Origin: Bacillus mobilis
GTDB lineage: Bacteria > Bacillota > Bacilli > Bacillales > Bacillaceae_G
Assembly: GCF_001884045.1 (NCBI RefSeq)
Contig: NZ_MACF01000128.1
Span: 16,886 to 80,885, forward strand
Direction: 5' to 3'
Length of the DNA: 64,000 bases
In this document: one piece after another, positions 43,897 to 53,077 of the stretch
Layout: every line of letters begins with the position of its first letter
Position numbering within the stretch: the first letter of the stretch is position 1
Notes under the pieces: model-generated
The model's database searches: none
Told to the model about the DNA's origin: nothing
Seen by the model: only the letters and a program-made list of their open reading frames with translations
Made by a program: the position numbers and the translations under genes

Positions 43897-46665
43897 ATGA
43901 CCATTGAAAATCAATTTATCCAAAAGGTTTACTATAAAACATTTTTAACAGAAGAAACTTCTACTCCAGTATCGGAAGTACTCGGTGAAGCATATATAAA
44001 TGAATCTACAAACGAATTCTCCAACATTTCTAATATTCGCTTTGCTCAAGGTGAATTTTATTACCAAAATAAAGACTTTGAAGCAGCAATATTTAAATGG
44101 GAGAAAGTAAATAACGAACTTGCACTTTGGGCAACCAAAAATATTGCAGATTCTTATTTCGAACTAGGATTCTTGCCAAAAGCAGAAGAAATGTATCAAT
44201 CTATCCAAACAGAAGATACAACTCTTACAATGGAAGTTTCCTTACAACTTCTTTCTCTTTACATCGAACAAGATCGTTTAGGTCTAGCATTTAAGACGAT
44301 TAGTGAGGCTGTTGCATTTCAACCTGACTATCCAAATATTACTGCAATTGCTCGCTCATTCTATGAAAAACAAGAAGATTGGAATAACGCTATCGAACTT
44401 GCCGTTCAAGAAGGAATTCGAACACAATCATTACACTGGTTCGATACTTTAATCAATTATGTGAATCAAGGATTTACGAAACAAATCAAACCAGAATATT
44501 TCTATGAATCTTTAAAAGCTTTATATACAATTGATCAAGTCCAATTTAAAGAACTTGTTATTGCTCTTTGGAACAGCTATCAAAATGAAAACTTGCATCT
44601 ACCTTGGATTCAAACAATAAATCATTTATTCTTACATATCGAAACAGACAACAATGACGATTGGCATGAAATTATTGAACGCTACCAAGATACGTACTTT
44701 GAATTAATTACTGGTGAACATTTCATGCATGAAATGCAGGGACTTGTACCAGATTTATTAACAAATTGGTTTAGTTTAACGAAAGCAAAAGATGCCCTAG
44801 TTGTCTCTGCTGCAGTGTTAGCATGGAATGAAGTTTCACCTACAACTTTAGAGTCATTGCTCGTAAAAAGTGCGGGATCCCTACTCTCTAATTCAACAGC
44901 TGAAACAAATGTAAATATGGAAACCGTTTCTCATTTATTCGAAACAATTGCTGTATGGGCTGAAAAAAATGATGTGGATTTAAGTCACCAATTTACGTTA
45001 CTCGTTCATGAACTATGTGATTTAAATGTTACTCAATTACTAATAGCGGGAACTAGTGACCATGATAAGTCATCATTCATCAATTCAATATTAGGAGAGA
45101 ACATCTTAACTGAGACTGTAACAACTCCTATTCTATTTAAAGATGATAGCCAAACTGAAATAACAGAATTCACTGCGTTAGATGTACACAATATACCGAA
45201 CTTTGATGAATTCCATCAAATAATGGCTACACCTTCCGATTCTGAGTCAGAACTTGAGAAGAAGTGTATAGAAATTAAGTTACCAAGTAGATTTTTAAGG
45301 AAGAATAAATTTGCATTTCTTGTTACGCCATCTGTTCAAGGGCAAGTGGATAAAAATAGCTCATACTTTGAATACTTACAAGCAACAGATAGCCTTATTT
45401 ACGTATTAAATTCCGCTTCACCATTGCATGGTGAAGAGCTTGATACATTACTTTATTTACGTGAACAAGTGCCAAACTTACAAATTCATTTCGTATTACA
45501 CACAAATAATGCGGCCAATAATGAAAAACTAATGAGTAAGATTAAAGTCCATTTCCCAAATGCAAAGTTCTTCCCATACTCTCCTTCACAAGAGAGTAGC
45601 CAGCAACTTGGAGACGTGACCGAGTCTATTCTTTCTAATCTAGCAGAACGCGACATAGAACAAGAACGTATAAAAAAACTAATATGGTTCACTCAAAAAA
45701 CAATCGCATACCTTGTAAATGAACGTGTGGAATTAGAAAATACATTAGTGAAATCCGTACGCTGGAATAAACATATCTCAGTAAAACTAAACGGATTTAT
45801 TAACAATCTTACTGCTCTTGAAAAAGATAAAATTCGTTCTATTACAGAATCTTATCTTTTAACGAAAGAAGAAATCACACGAGATATCCATTCTCAAATT
45901 CCTGAATTATTACAGAGCTGTTCTGACCTTGTTCAAGAAGATAGTGACTTCAAATTAGTTCATGAAGAATTAAATGCTGCAATGAACGAACGCATTCAAA
46001 AACATGTACAGCAAGTGCTTCTTCCTAAATTTACTGGATTTATTCAAGAGTGGATTGAAACAGCGCATAATGAATTTATTCAAGCTCAATCTTATTTAGA
46101 TGAAATGAGTGAAACGTTTAATAAATTATATAAAGAAGAACGCATGAAACTTCCTTGCGATTTCAAATTACTAGATGACTGGCACCGGGATGTTGTACGT
46201 ATGACAAATCGAATTACAGTATCGAACATCAATATTTTATTACGCTTTACACCAACACAATTTTTCTTAAAGAGTGCGGGAAAACTATTTGGTAACATGC
46301 AAAAAAATCAATCTATGCTCGCAAACAAATATAAACAATACATTGAAACGGAAGATTATACGGAAATTGCTCAAACAATCTCAAAACAATTCTTCCTTCA
46401 ATTTGAAGTATTTGAAGGCGCATTAGAACGAGATATCATGATGTTCTTTAAAGATCCACTTAGCATACTGAAACAAAATGTAGAATCCGCTCAACTTGAA
46501 ATACAGGAAGACGAGCAAACACTAGCAACGTTAAGAAGCAACCCAGAAACTTATCACGATCCGTTAGCATTCTTTAAACTGCAACTATTGCAGCACAAAT
46601 TCGTTTTAAGTACAAACAAAAACAATGAAGACGTCTATGAATTTAATGAGTCTCCTACGATTTAA
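43897..46665 (+). CDS. TPR protein with degenerate dynamin-like GTPase domain
   Basis: A 922-residue cytosolic protein. Residues 35-300 are tetratricopeptide-like (ISNIRFAQGEFYYQNKDFEA, ALWATKNIADSYFELGFLPKAEEMY). Near 381 the sequence LLIAGTSDHDKSSFINSILGEN sits where a dynamin/GTPase P-loop should be: GxxxxGKS has become G-T-S-D-H-D-K-S, so the last Gly is lost. ETVTTPILF corresponds to switch I; FLVTPSVQGQ to a degraded DxxG; VLHTNN to a degraded N/TKxD. Residues 575-900 are long helices, as in dynamin stalks. GTP binding is doubtful. ACAGGGGGAACGAAC precedes the ATG. Function unknown. Confidence 0.78.
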   Translation: MTIENQFIQKVYYKTFLTEETSTPVSEVLGEAYINESTNEFSNISNIRFAQGEFYYQNKDFEAAIFKWEKVNNELALWATKNIADSYFELGFLPKAEEMYQSIQTEDTTLTMEVSLQLLSLYIEQDRLGLAFKTISEAVAFQPDYPNITAIARSFYEKQEDWNNAIELAVQEGIRTQSLHWFDTLINYVNQGFTKQIKPEYFYESLKALYTIDQVQFKELVIALWNSYQNENLHLPWIQTINHLFLHIETDNNDDWHEIIERYQDTYFELITGEHFMHEMQGLVPDLLTNWFSLTKAKDALVVSAAVLAWNEVSPTTLESLLVKSAGSLLSNSTAETNVNMETVSHLFETIAVWAEKNDVDLSHQFTLLVHELCDLNVTQLLIAGTSDHDKSSFINSILGENILTETVTTPILFKDDSQTEITEFTALDVHNIPNFDEFHQIMATPSDSESELEKKCIEIKLPSRFLRKNKFAFLVTPSVQGQVDKNSSYFEYLQATDSLIYVLNSASPLHGEELDTLLYLREQVPNLQIHFVLHTNNAANNEKLMSKIKVHFPNAKFFPYSPSQESSQQLGDVTESILSNLAERDIEQERIKKLIWFTQKTIAYLVNERVELENTLVKSVRWNKHISVKLNGFINNLTALEKDKIRSITESYLLTKEEITRDIHSQIPELLQSCSDLVQEDSDFKLVHEELNAAMNERIQKHVQQVLLPKFTGFIQEWIETAHNEFIQAQSYLDEMSETFNKLYKEERMKLPCDFKLLDDWHRDVVRMTNRITVSNINILLRFTPTQFFLKSAGKLFGNMQKNQSMLANKYKQYIETEDYTEIAQTISKQFFLQFEVFEGALERDIMMFFKDPLSILKQNVESAQLEIQEDEQTLATLRSNPETYHDPLAFFKLQLLQHKFVLSTNKNNEDVYEFNESPTI

Positions 46666-46668
46666 CAT

Positions 46669-46705
46669 AAAAAACCAAGCAAATTTCAGTTTGCTTGGTT
46701 TTTTA
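46669..46705. terminator. Bidirectional terminator
   Basis: AAAAACCAAGCAAA / TTTGCTTGGTTTTT stem between the TPR gene and the signal peptidase gene. Confidence 0.88.
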
Positions 46706-46707
46706 CT

Positions 46708-47244
46708 TTAATTCATTATTTTCATATGTTCAAATGGATAATAAATTGCCGCTAATTCTCCTAATACATCTTCTCTATCAATAAGTCCTAAACCATTTCT
46801 ACTATCTCTACTTATTAAACGGTTATCTCCCATAACAAAAATCTTATTTTTAGGAACTGTAATCGGTCCAAAGTCCTCTGTTAAATTCATAAGTTTTTTT
46901 TCAGCTTGCTTTCTATTACTATACAAATACGCTTCCTCTATCACTTCATGATTCACATATAATTGATCATTTCTCACCTCAATGACATCGCCAGGCAAAC
47001 CAATAACCCTTTTCACATAAAAATTATCCGTCTTCACAACAATAATATCTTCTCTCCCATAGCTTTCAAATTGCTTTGCCAACTTATTTACAATCACCTT
47101 ATCCCCATCTTGTAACGTTGGCTTCATGGACGCTCCTTTTACAGTCGTAGGAAAAAACACGAAAATTTTCGCCAAAAACACCAACAAACATGCAATTGCA
47201 ATTGTTCCAAAGAATTCACGCCAACGTTTTTTCTTTTGCATCAT
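46708..47244 (-). CDS. lepB: Type I signal peptidase
   Basis: A 178-residue S26 peptidase removing signal peptides outside the membrane. One N-terminal helix (FFGTIAIACLLVFLAKIFVFF, about 11-31) is followed by VKGASMKPTLQDGD with the catalytic Ser, VKRVIGLPGDVIEV with the catalytic Lys, and VMGDNRLISRDSR. This is the short single-anchor Bacillus SipS/SipT form. Either of two adjacent ATGs (47244, 47241) may start it; GGTGGA directly touches the first, which favours the second. 250 bases upstream hold no other gene. Confidence 0.92.
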   Translation of the reverse strand: MMQKKKRWREFFGTIAIACLLVFLAKIFVFFPTTVKGASMKPTLQDGDKVIVNKLAKQFESYGREDIIVVKTDNFYVKRVIGLPGDVIEVRNDQLYVNHEVIEEAYLYSNRKQAEKKLMNLTEDFGPITVPKNKIFVMGDNRLISRDSRNGLGLIDREDVLGELAAIYYPFEHMKIMN

Positions 47245-47451
47245 TCCACCATCTCATCATCTTTTTACTTTTATTATAAGGACTTCAATCATCTAATTTC
47301 CACAAAATTCTGAATTATAAAATTAGAATATTATAAACTTAGAATAACAACCCATAAACTTCTTATTTTATATACTATAATTTATATTTATCTCACTATG
47401 TGTCGACAATAAAATTCCATCTCAAAAATCGGCTGAAGTAAAATAGTAAAA

Positions 47452-47500
47452 AAGATACTCTCAAAATAGTCTATCTACTATTTTTGAGAGTATCTTTTAT
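47452..47500 (-). terminator. Terminator of the YhhN gene
   Basis: AAGATACTCTCAAAA-TAG / CTA-TTTTTGAGAGTATCTT, long stem at the stop of the YhhN gene with T run on the minus strand. Confidence 0.85.
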
Positions 47501-48177
47501 ATTCCCACATATACAATACACATTTGAGCCGCTACATATGTAAACCAAATCCAAAGTGGTTCATACTTTAATTTGCGCCCTCCAATATCTGTCACACCTA
47601 TAATAAAATCAGAAATCACAAATAGTAAACCACCAAAAGCCGGTATCCACCATATGCCTGTATTCTCATAGTATAAGGCGAATGCAAAGCAAGCCATCCC
47701 TCCAACCCACAGTCCGTAAATTAGAGCTCCTATCGTAAACAATTTATCTTGTTTATCATTTCGTATAAAAAAGAACCATCCTATAATGAGAAAGAGCCCG
47801 TATACGAGTAAACCAATCCAAAAACCATTCCATGAGATGCCTGTTTGCAAAAATGCTTTTACATAAAAACAATGTGCAAGCGCGAAAGTAATCATCCCTC
47901 CAATTAACCTGTGACCAATTGGAATCAAACCTGCCATAAATAAATCTCCTACAGTTGATAACGTCATACCTAGTGCAACCCACGTACTATACTCCACTGA
48001 TGGATCTTGTAACCATATCCAAATTGCACTTGCTGTTAAAGAAAAACTAAGAATAAGACGCACTGCTAAAGGTAACGGCATATTATTTCTTGTCTTTTTT
48101 GTCTGTCCTATTGCGTACATTGCACCAATTAAAAAAAGAATGATTTGCCCAATTAACACCATGTAAAGTAGATTCAT
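47497..48177 (-). CDS. YhhN family membrane protein (lysoplasmalogenase-like)
   Basis: A 226-residue protein with eight hydrophobic helices. ALGMTLSTVGDLFMAGLIPI (about residues 70-89) and ALYYENTGIWWIPAFGGLLFVISDFIIGV (C-terminal part) carry the two conserved Asp-containing motifs (L-x-x-S-x-x-G-D and F-x-x-S-D) of the YhhN/TMEM86 family, whose mammalian member hydrolyses lysoplasmalogen. Bacilli are not known for plasmalogens under aerobic growth, so the substrate is open. GAGGAGAACATGTT precedes the ATG. Confidence 0.82.
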   Translation of the reverse strand: MNLLYMVLIGQIILFLIGAMYAIGQTKKTRNNMPLPLAVRLILSFSLTASAIWIWLQDPSVEYSTWVALGMTLSTVGDLFMAGLIPIGHRLIGGMITFALAHCFYVKAFLQTGISWNGFWIGLLVYGLFLIIGWFFFIRNDKQDKLFTIGALIYGLWVGGMACFAFALYYENTGIWWIPAFGGLLFVISDFIIGVTDIGGRKLKYEPLWIWFTYVAAQMCIVYVGI

Positions 48178-48255
48178 AACATGTTCTCCTCAATAAATGC
48201 TTTTTGTATCTTTTTTCGTTACACCTAGTCTATTATCCTTTTTCTATAAAAAAAA

Positions 48256-48280
48256 AGAAGAACAGTACTGTTCTTCCATT
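48256..48280 (-). terminator. Terminator of the EamA (48.3 kb) gene
   Basis: GAAGAACAGTACTGTTCTTC, a perfect 20-base palindrome followed by a long T run on the minus strand. Confidence 0.85.
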
Positions 48281-48299
48281 GTAATCGTTTTCCTGTTAT

Positions 48300-49250
48300 T
48301 TATGCTACTTGTTTTTCTTGCTCGATTTTCTGCTTAGCTGGCGTACGATTCACCACGATAATTCCCGCAGCTACACATGCTAAACCAAATAATACAAATG
48401 AATGAATTGCTTCTCCTAAGATCATGCTCGATAATAACACACCAAATACGGGTATAAAGAACATGTACATTGATACTTTTCCAACTTTGTTGTACTTCAT
48501 AATCGTATTCCAAATACAAAAACCTGCTGCGGATAAGAAAGATAAGTAGAGAAGCATAAGTATTGCATGTACACTAAATGTAAATGGCATGACTCCAACT
48601 TGCAAAGCCCCTATACATAATAACCCGATAGAACCAAAAATCATTTGGTATGCTGTCATATAGCCAACATCTAATGTTTTGCTACCTTCTTTCGCCAATA
48701 TGTTTCCATATGAATACAACATTGCTGCACTAAGAAGTAATAAGCTACCAATTCCGAAATGGAATGATAAACTACCATCACTCGGTACATTTACTAAAAT
48801 GACACCACAAAAGCCGATAGCGACCCCAATTATTTTTCTCATATTGAGAGCGTCATCTTTATATAAAAAGTGAGCAAGTAAAATTTGAAAGAATGATGAT
48901 GTTCCTGAAATGATAGCTCCTTCAATGCCAGAACTATAACTCATTCCAATATAAAAACATATATATTGAAGAAATGTTTGAAATAAACCAATTTGTACTA
49001 ACTGCTTCCCCGTTCCTTTTTTGAAGCTCATATCTTTTCCTAACACTTTAAAGAATAATAAGAGCATGACTCCAGATAAAAAGAAACGATAACCAGCAAA
49101 TAATATTTGCTCCCCAACTTCTTGTGGCTGAATTCCAATTTCAGCATAACTTAATTTAATAAATGGGAATGCACTCCCCCATAAAAAAGTCGCTACTATT
49201 GCAGCAATCAGTACGCCAATCGGATGGGTAAAAAATTTCTCTGTCTTCAC
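48300..49250 (-). CDS. EamA family (DMT) transporter, ten-helix
   Basis: A 316-residue permease with two EamA repeats and ten helices. AAIVATFLWGSAFPFIKLSYAEIG opens repeat 1; FLQYICFYIGMSYSSGIEGAIISGTSSFFQILLAHFLYKD shows the usual end of repeat 1 (helices 3-5); repeat 2 runs from GSLLLLSAAMLYSYGNILAKEG to VLFGLACVAAGIIVVNRT. Substrate is unknown, as for most of this family. It starts at a GTG (49250) with AAAGGAAGACAACAA upstream; no ATG fits. Confidence 0.85.
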   Translation of the reverse strand: MKTEKFFTHPIGVLIAAIVATFLWGSAFPFIKLSYAEIGIQPQEVGEQILFAGYRFFLSGVMLLLFFKVLGKDMSFKKGTGKQLVQIGLFQTFLQYICFYIGMSYSSGIEGAIISGTSSFFQILLAHFLYKDDALNMRKIIGVAIGFCGVILVNVPSDGSLSFHFGIGSLLLLSAAMLYSYGNILAKEGSKTLDVGYMTAYQMIFGSIGLLCIGALQVGVMPFTFSVHAILMLLYLSFLSAAGFCIWNTIMKYNKVGKVSMYMFFIPVFGVLLSSMILGEAIHSFVLFGLACVAAGIIVVNRTPAKQKIEQEKQVA

Positions 49251-49370
49251 TTGTTGTCTTCCTTTCCGATCTTTTTATGAACAATATTCATATATACCAA
49301 AGGAAGTGTGAAAACACAAGTTTTCAGTTTATGCGCAAACAAAAGCATATCATCTAACGAAAACATATGC

Positions 49371-49391
49371 TATACTATAGAATAATTACAA
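49371..49391 (+). promoter_or_regulatory. Extended -10 with PerR-like box before the P1B-4 ATPase gene
   Basis: TGCTATACT (49368-49376) is an extended -10. Directly after it ATAGAATAATTACAA (49377-49391) matches 11 of 14 fixed positions of the PerR box TTATAATNATTATAA. B. subtilis pfeT is PerR-controlled, which makes the site plausible. Confidence 0.5.
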
Positions 49392-49425
49392 CATAATAAC
49401 TATTAAAATCAGATTCAACAGAAAT

Positions 49426-49450
49426 GCTGCTATCCATTATGGATGGCAGC
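49426..49450 (+). other. Leader stem-loop before the P1B-4 ATPase gene
   Basis: GCTGCTATCCA / TGGATGGCAGC, 11-bp stem (one G-T pair) with a three-base loop, then TTTCGTCGTTTT. It sits 70 bases before the ATG inside the predicted leader and could be a weak attenuator. Confidence 0.5.
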
Positions 49451-49520
49451 TTTCGTCGTTTTATAGGGGTTTCGATTTTGATTCTTTTTCTCAATAAGAA
49501 TTTGGAAGGAGCGAGTAGTA

Positions 49521-51443
49521 ATGAACTCAGAAGTAAAAACATTACAAGTACAAAAGTCTATTTCTCATCCCTCTTTATGGGATACATTAAAGAAACATTA
49601 TGAACTTATCTTTGCAATCGCATCTGGTATTTTCATTTTAGCTGGTTGGTTATTCACAAAGAACGATGCAATGAATGTAGGTATTACTTGCTATATCCTT
49701 GCTTATATAGTTGGTGGATATGCAAAGGCGAAAGAAGGTATTGAAGATACCATTGAAGAGAAAGAGCTAAATGTCGAAATGCTCATGCTCTTTGCTGCTA
49801 TCGGTGCTGCAATCATTGGCTACTGGGCAGAAGGCGCGATTTTAATCTTTATCTTTGCACTGAGCGGTGCGATGGAATCTTATACATTAAGTAAAAGTCA
49901 AAAAGAAATTTCAGCGCTTCTTGATTTACAACCTGAAGAAGCATTACGTATTTCTAATGGAACCGAGGAACGTATTCCTGTAGGACGATTACAAATTAAC
50001 GACATTATTTTAATTAAGCCAGGTGAGCGTGTTCCTGCTGACGGTACGATTCATAACGGTGAAACAAATATCGATGAAGCTACTATTACAGGGGAACCTA
50101 TTCCGAATGAGAAAAAATTCGGTGATGAAGTATTTGCCGGTACTGTAAATTTACGCGGTGCTATCGAAGTTAAAATTACGAAGCCGAGCGATCAAACATT
50201 ATTCCAAAAGATTATCCGTCTTGTCCAAAGTGCACAAAGCGAAAAATCACCATCACAACTATTCATCGAAAAGTTTGAAGGAACATACGTAAAAGGTGTA
50301 CTACTCGTTGTTGCGCTTATGATGTTCGTTCCTCATTTCTTACTGGACTGGAGCTGGAATGAAACGTTTTATCGCGCTATGATCTTACTTGTAGTCGCAT
50401 CTCCTTGTGCACTCGTTGCTGCCATTACACCAGCAACGTTATCTGCAATTTCTAACGGAGCAAGAAATGGTATTCTCTTTAAAGGTGGCATACATTTAGA
50501 ACGCCTCGCTTCAGTAAAAGCAATCGCTTTTGATAAAACAGGAACATTAACACAAGGAAAACCTACCGTAACAGATGTATATGTTCGAGAAAATATGACA
50601 GAAAAAGAAGTACTTTCTATTACAGCAGCAATCGAAAGTCACTCTACACACCCTTTAGCTGAATCTATTGTTAAATATGCACAACATGCGCATGACATTA
50701 CATTACAAAAACCAGAAAATGTTGAAGATGTAACTGGTTTTGGGCTAAAAGGAATATTCGAAAACAAAGCTTATAAAATAGGTAAAGCTGATTTTATCGG
50801 TGAAGAAACAAAGACATTCCATAATGGCATTTCTGCCTCACTTGAAAAAGAAGGTAAAACTGTCGTTTATATTCGTGATGAGGATGGTATCCTTGGACTT
50901 ATCGCTTTAAAAGATACACTTCGCCAAGAAACAATAGCTGCTATTCGCGAATTACAAAGTATTGGTGTTGAAGCAATTATGATTACTGGTGATAATGAAG
51001 AAACGGCAAAAGCAATTGCCTCTGAAAGTAATATAAAAGAATATTACGCATCATGCTTACCCGAAACAAAAGTTGAAACGATTAAGAAGCTAAAAGAAAA
51101 ATACGGGACAGTAGCAATGGTCGGAGATGGTATAAATGATGCCCCTGCACTCGCTACCGCTAGCATTGGTGTAGCAATGGGTGAAGGAACAGATGTAGCT
51201 TTAGAAACTGCAGACGTTGTACTGATGAAAAACGAATTATCTCGACTTTCCCAAGCAATCCGCTTATCAAAACGAATGAACCGTATTGTAAAGCAAAACG
51301 TAATCTTTTCACTAGCTGTAATTGCAATGCTGATTTGTTCAAACTTCTTGCAATTTTTAGCTCTTCCGTTCGGTGTTATTGGACATGAAGGAAGTACAAT
51401 TCTTGTCATTTTGAATGGCTTACGATTATTAAAAGGAAACTAA
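49521..51443 (+). CDS. pfeT: P1B-4-type metal-exporting ATPase (PfeT/FrvA-like)
   Basis: A 640-residue heavy-metal P-type ATPase. SPCAL near residue 295 is the TM4 metal motif (SPC, not CPC). DKTGTLTQGK has the phosphorylated Asp near 338; HSTHPLAE is the HP motif; MVGDGINDAPALA the hinge. HEGST near 622 in the last helix is the HEGGT-type motif of the P1B-4 group, which exports Fe(II), Co(II) or related ions. There is no N-terminal metal-binding domain, also as in PfeT/FrvA. AAGGAGCGAGTAGTA precedes the ATG. A PerR-like box in the promoter fits iron/peroxide control. Confidence 0.85.
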   Translation: MNSEVKTLQVQKSISHPSLWDTLKKHYELIFAIASGIFILAGWLFTKNDAMNVGITCYILAYIVGGYAKAKEGIEDTIEEKELNVEMLMLFAAIGAAIIGYWAEGAILIFIFALSGAMESYTLSKSQKEISALLDLQPEEALRISNGTEERIPVGRLQINDIILIKPGERVPADGTIHNGETNIDEATITGEPIPNEKKFGDEVFAGTVNLRGAIEVKITKPSDQTLFQKIIRLVQSAQSEKSPSQLFIEKFEGTYVKGVLLVVALMMFVPHFLLDWSWNETFYRAMILLVVASPCALVAAITPATLSAISNGARNGILFKGGIHLERLASVKAIAFDKTGTLTQGKPTVTDVYVRENMTEKEVLSITAAIESHSTHPLAESIVKYAQHAHDITLQKPENVEDVTGFGLKGIFENKAYKIGKADFIGEETKTFHNGISASLEKEGKTVVYIRDEDGILGLIALKDTLRQETIAAIRELQSIGVEAIMITGDNEETAKAIASESNIKEYYASCLPETKVETIKKLKEKYGTVAMVGDGINDAPALATASIGVAMGEGTDVALETADVVLMKNELSRLSQAIRLSKRMNRIVKQNVIFSLAVIAMLICSNFLQFLALPFGVIGHEGSTILVILNGLRLLKGN

Positions 51444-51444
51444 T

Positions 51445-51480
51445 AAAAACGGGTCCCTCATAGAGGACCCGTTTTTTTCT
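51445..51480. terminator. Terminator between pfeT and the small Asn/Lys protein
   Basis: AAAACGGGTCC / GGACCCGTTTT stem with flanking A and T runs; it can act on both convergent genes. Confidence 0.87.
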
Positions 51481-51592
51481 AATGATAGCTATTATGCCCG
51501 TTCGCACTACTACTCGTTTTATGCTTTGGATGCGAACTGCTCTTTTGTTTATTGTTATTTTTATTGTTGTGGTTCTTTTTATTATTACTCAT
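51479..51592 (-). CDS. Asn/Lys/Ser/His-rich small protein
   Basis: A 37-residue, very hydrophilic protein starting MSNNKKNHNNKNNNKQKSSS and ending SSSANGHNSYH. It has no hydrophobic residues to form a core, so it is likely disordered. A strong ribosome binding site (CAGGGGGGAT) lies 6 bases before the ATG at 51592. It ends at the shared terminator and overlaps nothing real. Several disordered Bacillus small proteins are spore proteins, but I do not recognise this one. Confidence 0.6.
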   Translation of the reverse strand: MSNNKKNHNNKNNNKQKSSSHPKHKTSSSANGHNSYH

Positions 51593-51632
51593 GAAATATC
51601 CCCCCTGTTCCCTTTTATTATGGAACAAGAGC

Positions 51633-52502
51633 TCACTTTTCATTACGGGAATTATTGTCACCCGTTCTATAATGATGGAGTAAACCATTAATTTCGCCGC
51701 CGAGTAAAATTACCCACCCAGTTAAGTAAAACCATAACATTAAAATAATAATACCACCGAGACCACCATATGTATTGGCGTAATTCGCAAACTTATCTAC
51801 ATAATAAGCAAATGAGTACGATACCACAATCCATCCTACAGTAGCAAATGTTGCTCCTGAAATGACTTCTCTTCTTTTTAACTTTCGATCTGGTGCAAAT
51901 GTATATAAAAAACTAAACAATGCAAATAAAACGAAGAAACTCGCTACTAACCGCGTAATGCTCCACACGTAAGAAAAACTATCCGATAAACCAATTGCTT
52001 TAAATACCGCTGCACCAATTACTTGTCCAAACACTGGAACAATTAGCGCAAACACAATCATAAAAATGATTGCTAACGTAAACACAATTGATAAAGCTCT
52101 CGTTTTAATAAAAGAACGTGTTTCTGTTACATCATACGCACGGTTAAAAGCATTCATAACCGCATTTACCCCGTTTGAAGCAAACCATAGCATCGATAAT
52201 AAACCAAATGATAATAAACCACCATTTTGCTCATTTACAACCTTATCAACGTTTACTTCAATTAAAGACATTGCATCTTCGGGTACGTACGGTTCTAATA
52301 AGTTGAGCACACTTTCTGTTTGAAGGTCAATGAATCCAAGAAGCGTAATTAAGAAAACAAGCCCAGGAAAAATCGCAAGCAAGAAGAAATAAGCGAGCTG
52401 TGCTGCCAAGCCCGCTACATCATCGCGCATCGTTCGGTTATACAAATCTTTACCAAACGAATAAGTACGATGTCTCCTCACCTTTTCTAAAATTTTTCTC
52501 AT
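51633..52502 (-). CDS. yfkH: YihY/BrkB family membrane protein (YfkH)
   Basis: A 289-residue protein with six helices, formerly misnamed ribonuclease BN. DDVAGLAAQLAYFFLLAIFPGLVFLI is the family signature at 28-53; LWFASNGVNAVMNAFNRAYDV the second motif; GGLGGIIILMLWFYLTGWVILLGGEING the last helices. Function is unknown. It is the third gene of yfkJ-yfkI-yfkH, the same operon as in B. subtilis, starting 6 bases after yfkI with a weak ribosome binding site (translational coupling likely). Confidence 0.88.
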   Translation of the reverse strand: MRKILEKVRRHRTYSFGKDLYNRTMRDDVAGLAAQLAYFFLLAIFPGLVFLITLLGFIDLQTESVLNLLEPYVPEDAMSLIEVNVDKVVNEQNGGLLSFGLLSMLWFASNGVNAVMNAFNRAYDVTETRSFIKTRALSIVFTLAIIFMIVFALIVPVFGQVIGAAVFKAIGLSDSFSYVWSITRLVASFFVLFALFSFLYTFAPDRKLKRREVISGATFATVGWIVVSYSFAYYVDKFANYANTYGGLGGIIILMLWFYLTGWVILLGGEINGLLHHYRTGDNNSRNEK

Positions 52503-52508
52503 ATATGT

Positions 52509-53024
52509 TTAAACGCTTTTCTTCTCTTCTTTATCTTGCTTTAACTCAATGTACGCTTCAGTTTTTTTTTCCTCTACATTTGAGTCTTTCATAAATAATT
52601 CACGCGCTTCCTTCATACCGCCATCTTCAGCAACTATTGGCTCTTCCTCTGCTTTCAGCTCATCTACCTTTGTAGATACAGCTTGAATTTCAATTGTTTC
52701 TGGCTTCTCTGCTGGCTCAACCTTTTTCTTACTAAAAATTTCTTTCGTTTCTTTTAACGTCTCTACAACAGACGGCGTCAATTTTTTAATTTCTGCTACT
52801 TTCGCTTTTACTACATTGAAGTCAGCGAGTTCGCGTCCTTTATCTGTAACAGTTTGCACTTTTTCTTTGATTTTTGCATTTTCACCGATTTCAATCATCT
52901 TTGTTTTTGCTTTTTCCGCAGTATTTTTTACTTTTTCACGGTTTTCCTTCTTCAACATAGATACAGCTACACCTGCAGCTACACCAATCGCAATGTTTCG
53001 AGCAATATTATTTTTCTTTGCCAT
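52509..53024 (-). CDS. yfkI: YfkI-like YtxH-type protein
   Basis: A 171-residue protein. Residues 7-22 (IARNIAIGVAAGVAVSML) are a short glycine/alanine hydrophobic segment like YtxH proteins. The rest is a Lys/Glu-rich, predicted helical coiled-coil chain (EKVKNTAEKAKTKMIEIGEN and onward), ending in an acidic low-complexity tail. This plan recalls general stress membrane proteins. AAGGGTGAAGGAAT precedes the ATG. It lies 53 bases after yfkJ. Confidence 0.75.
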   Translation of the reverse strand: MAKKNNIARNIAIGVAAGVAVSMLKKENREKVKNTAEKAKTKMIEIGENAKIKEKVQTVTDKGRELADFNVVKAKVAEIKKLTPSVVETLKETKEIFSKKKVEPAEKPETIEIQAVSTKVDELKAEEEPIVAEDGGMKEARELFMKDSNVEEKKTEAYIELKQDKEEKKSV

Positions 53025-53077
53025 ATTCCTTCACCCTTTCATTTCTTATGTTAGAAAGTATTTCTTTCTAAGCTTCC

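Noticed and set aside
51482-51691. Plus-strand hydrophobic frame opposite the Asn/Lys-rich gene
   Set aside because: The Ile/Val run is the complement of AAT/AAC-rich codons of the small protein; no ribosome binding site.
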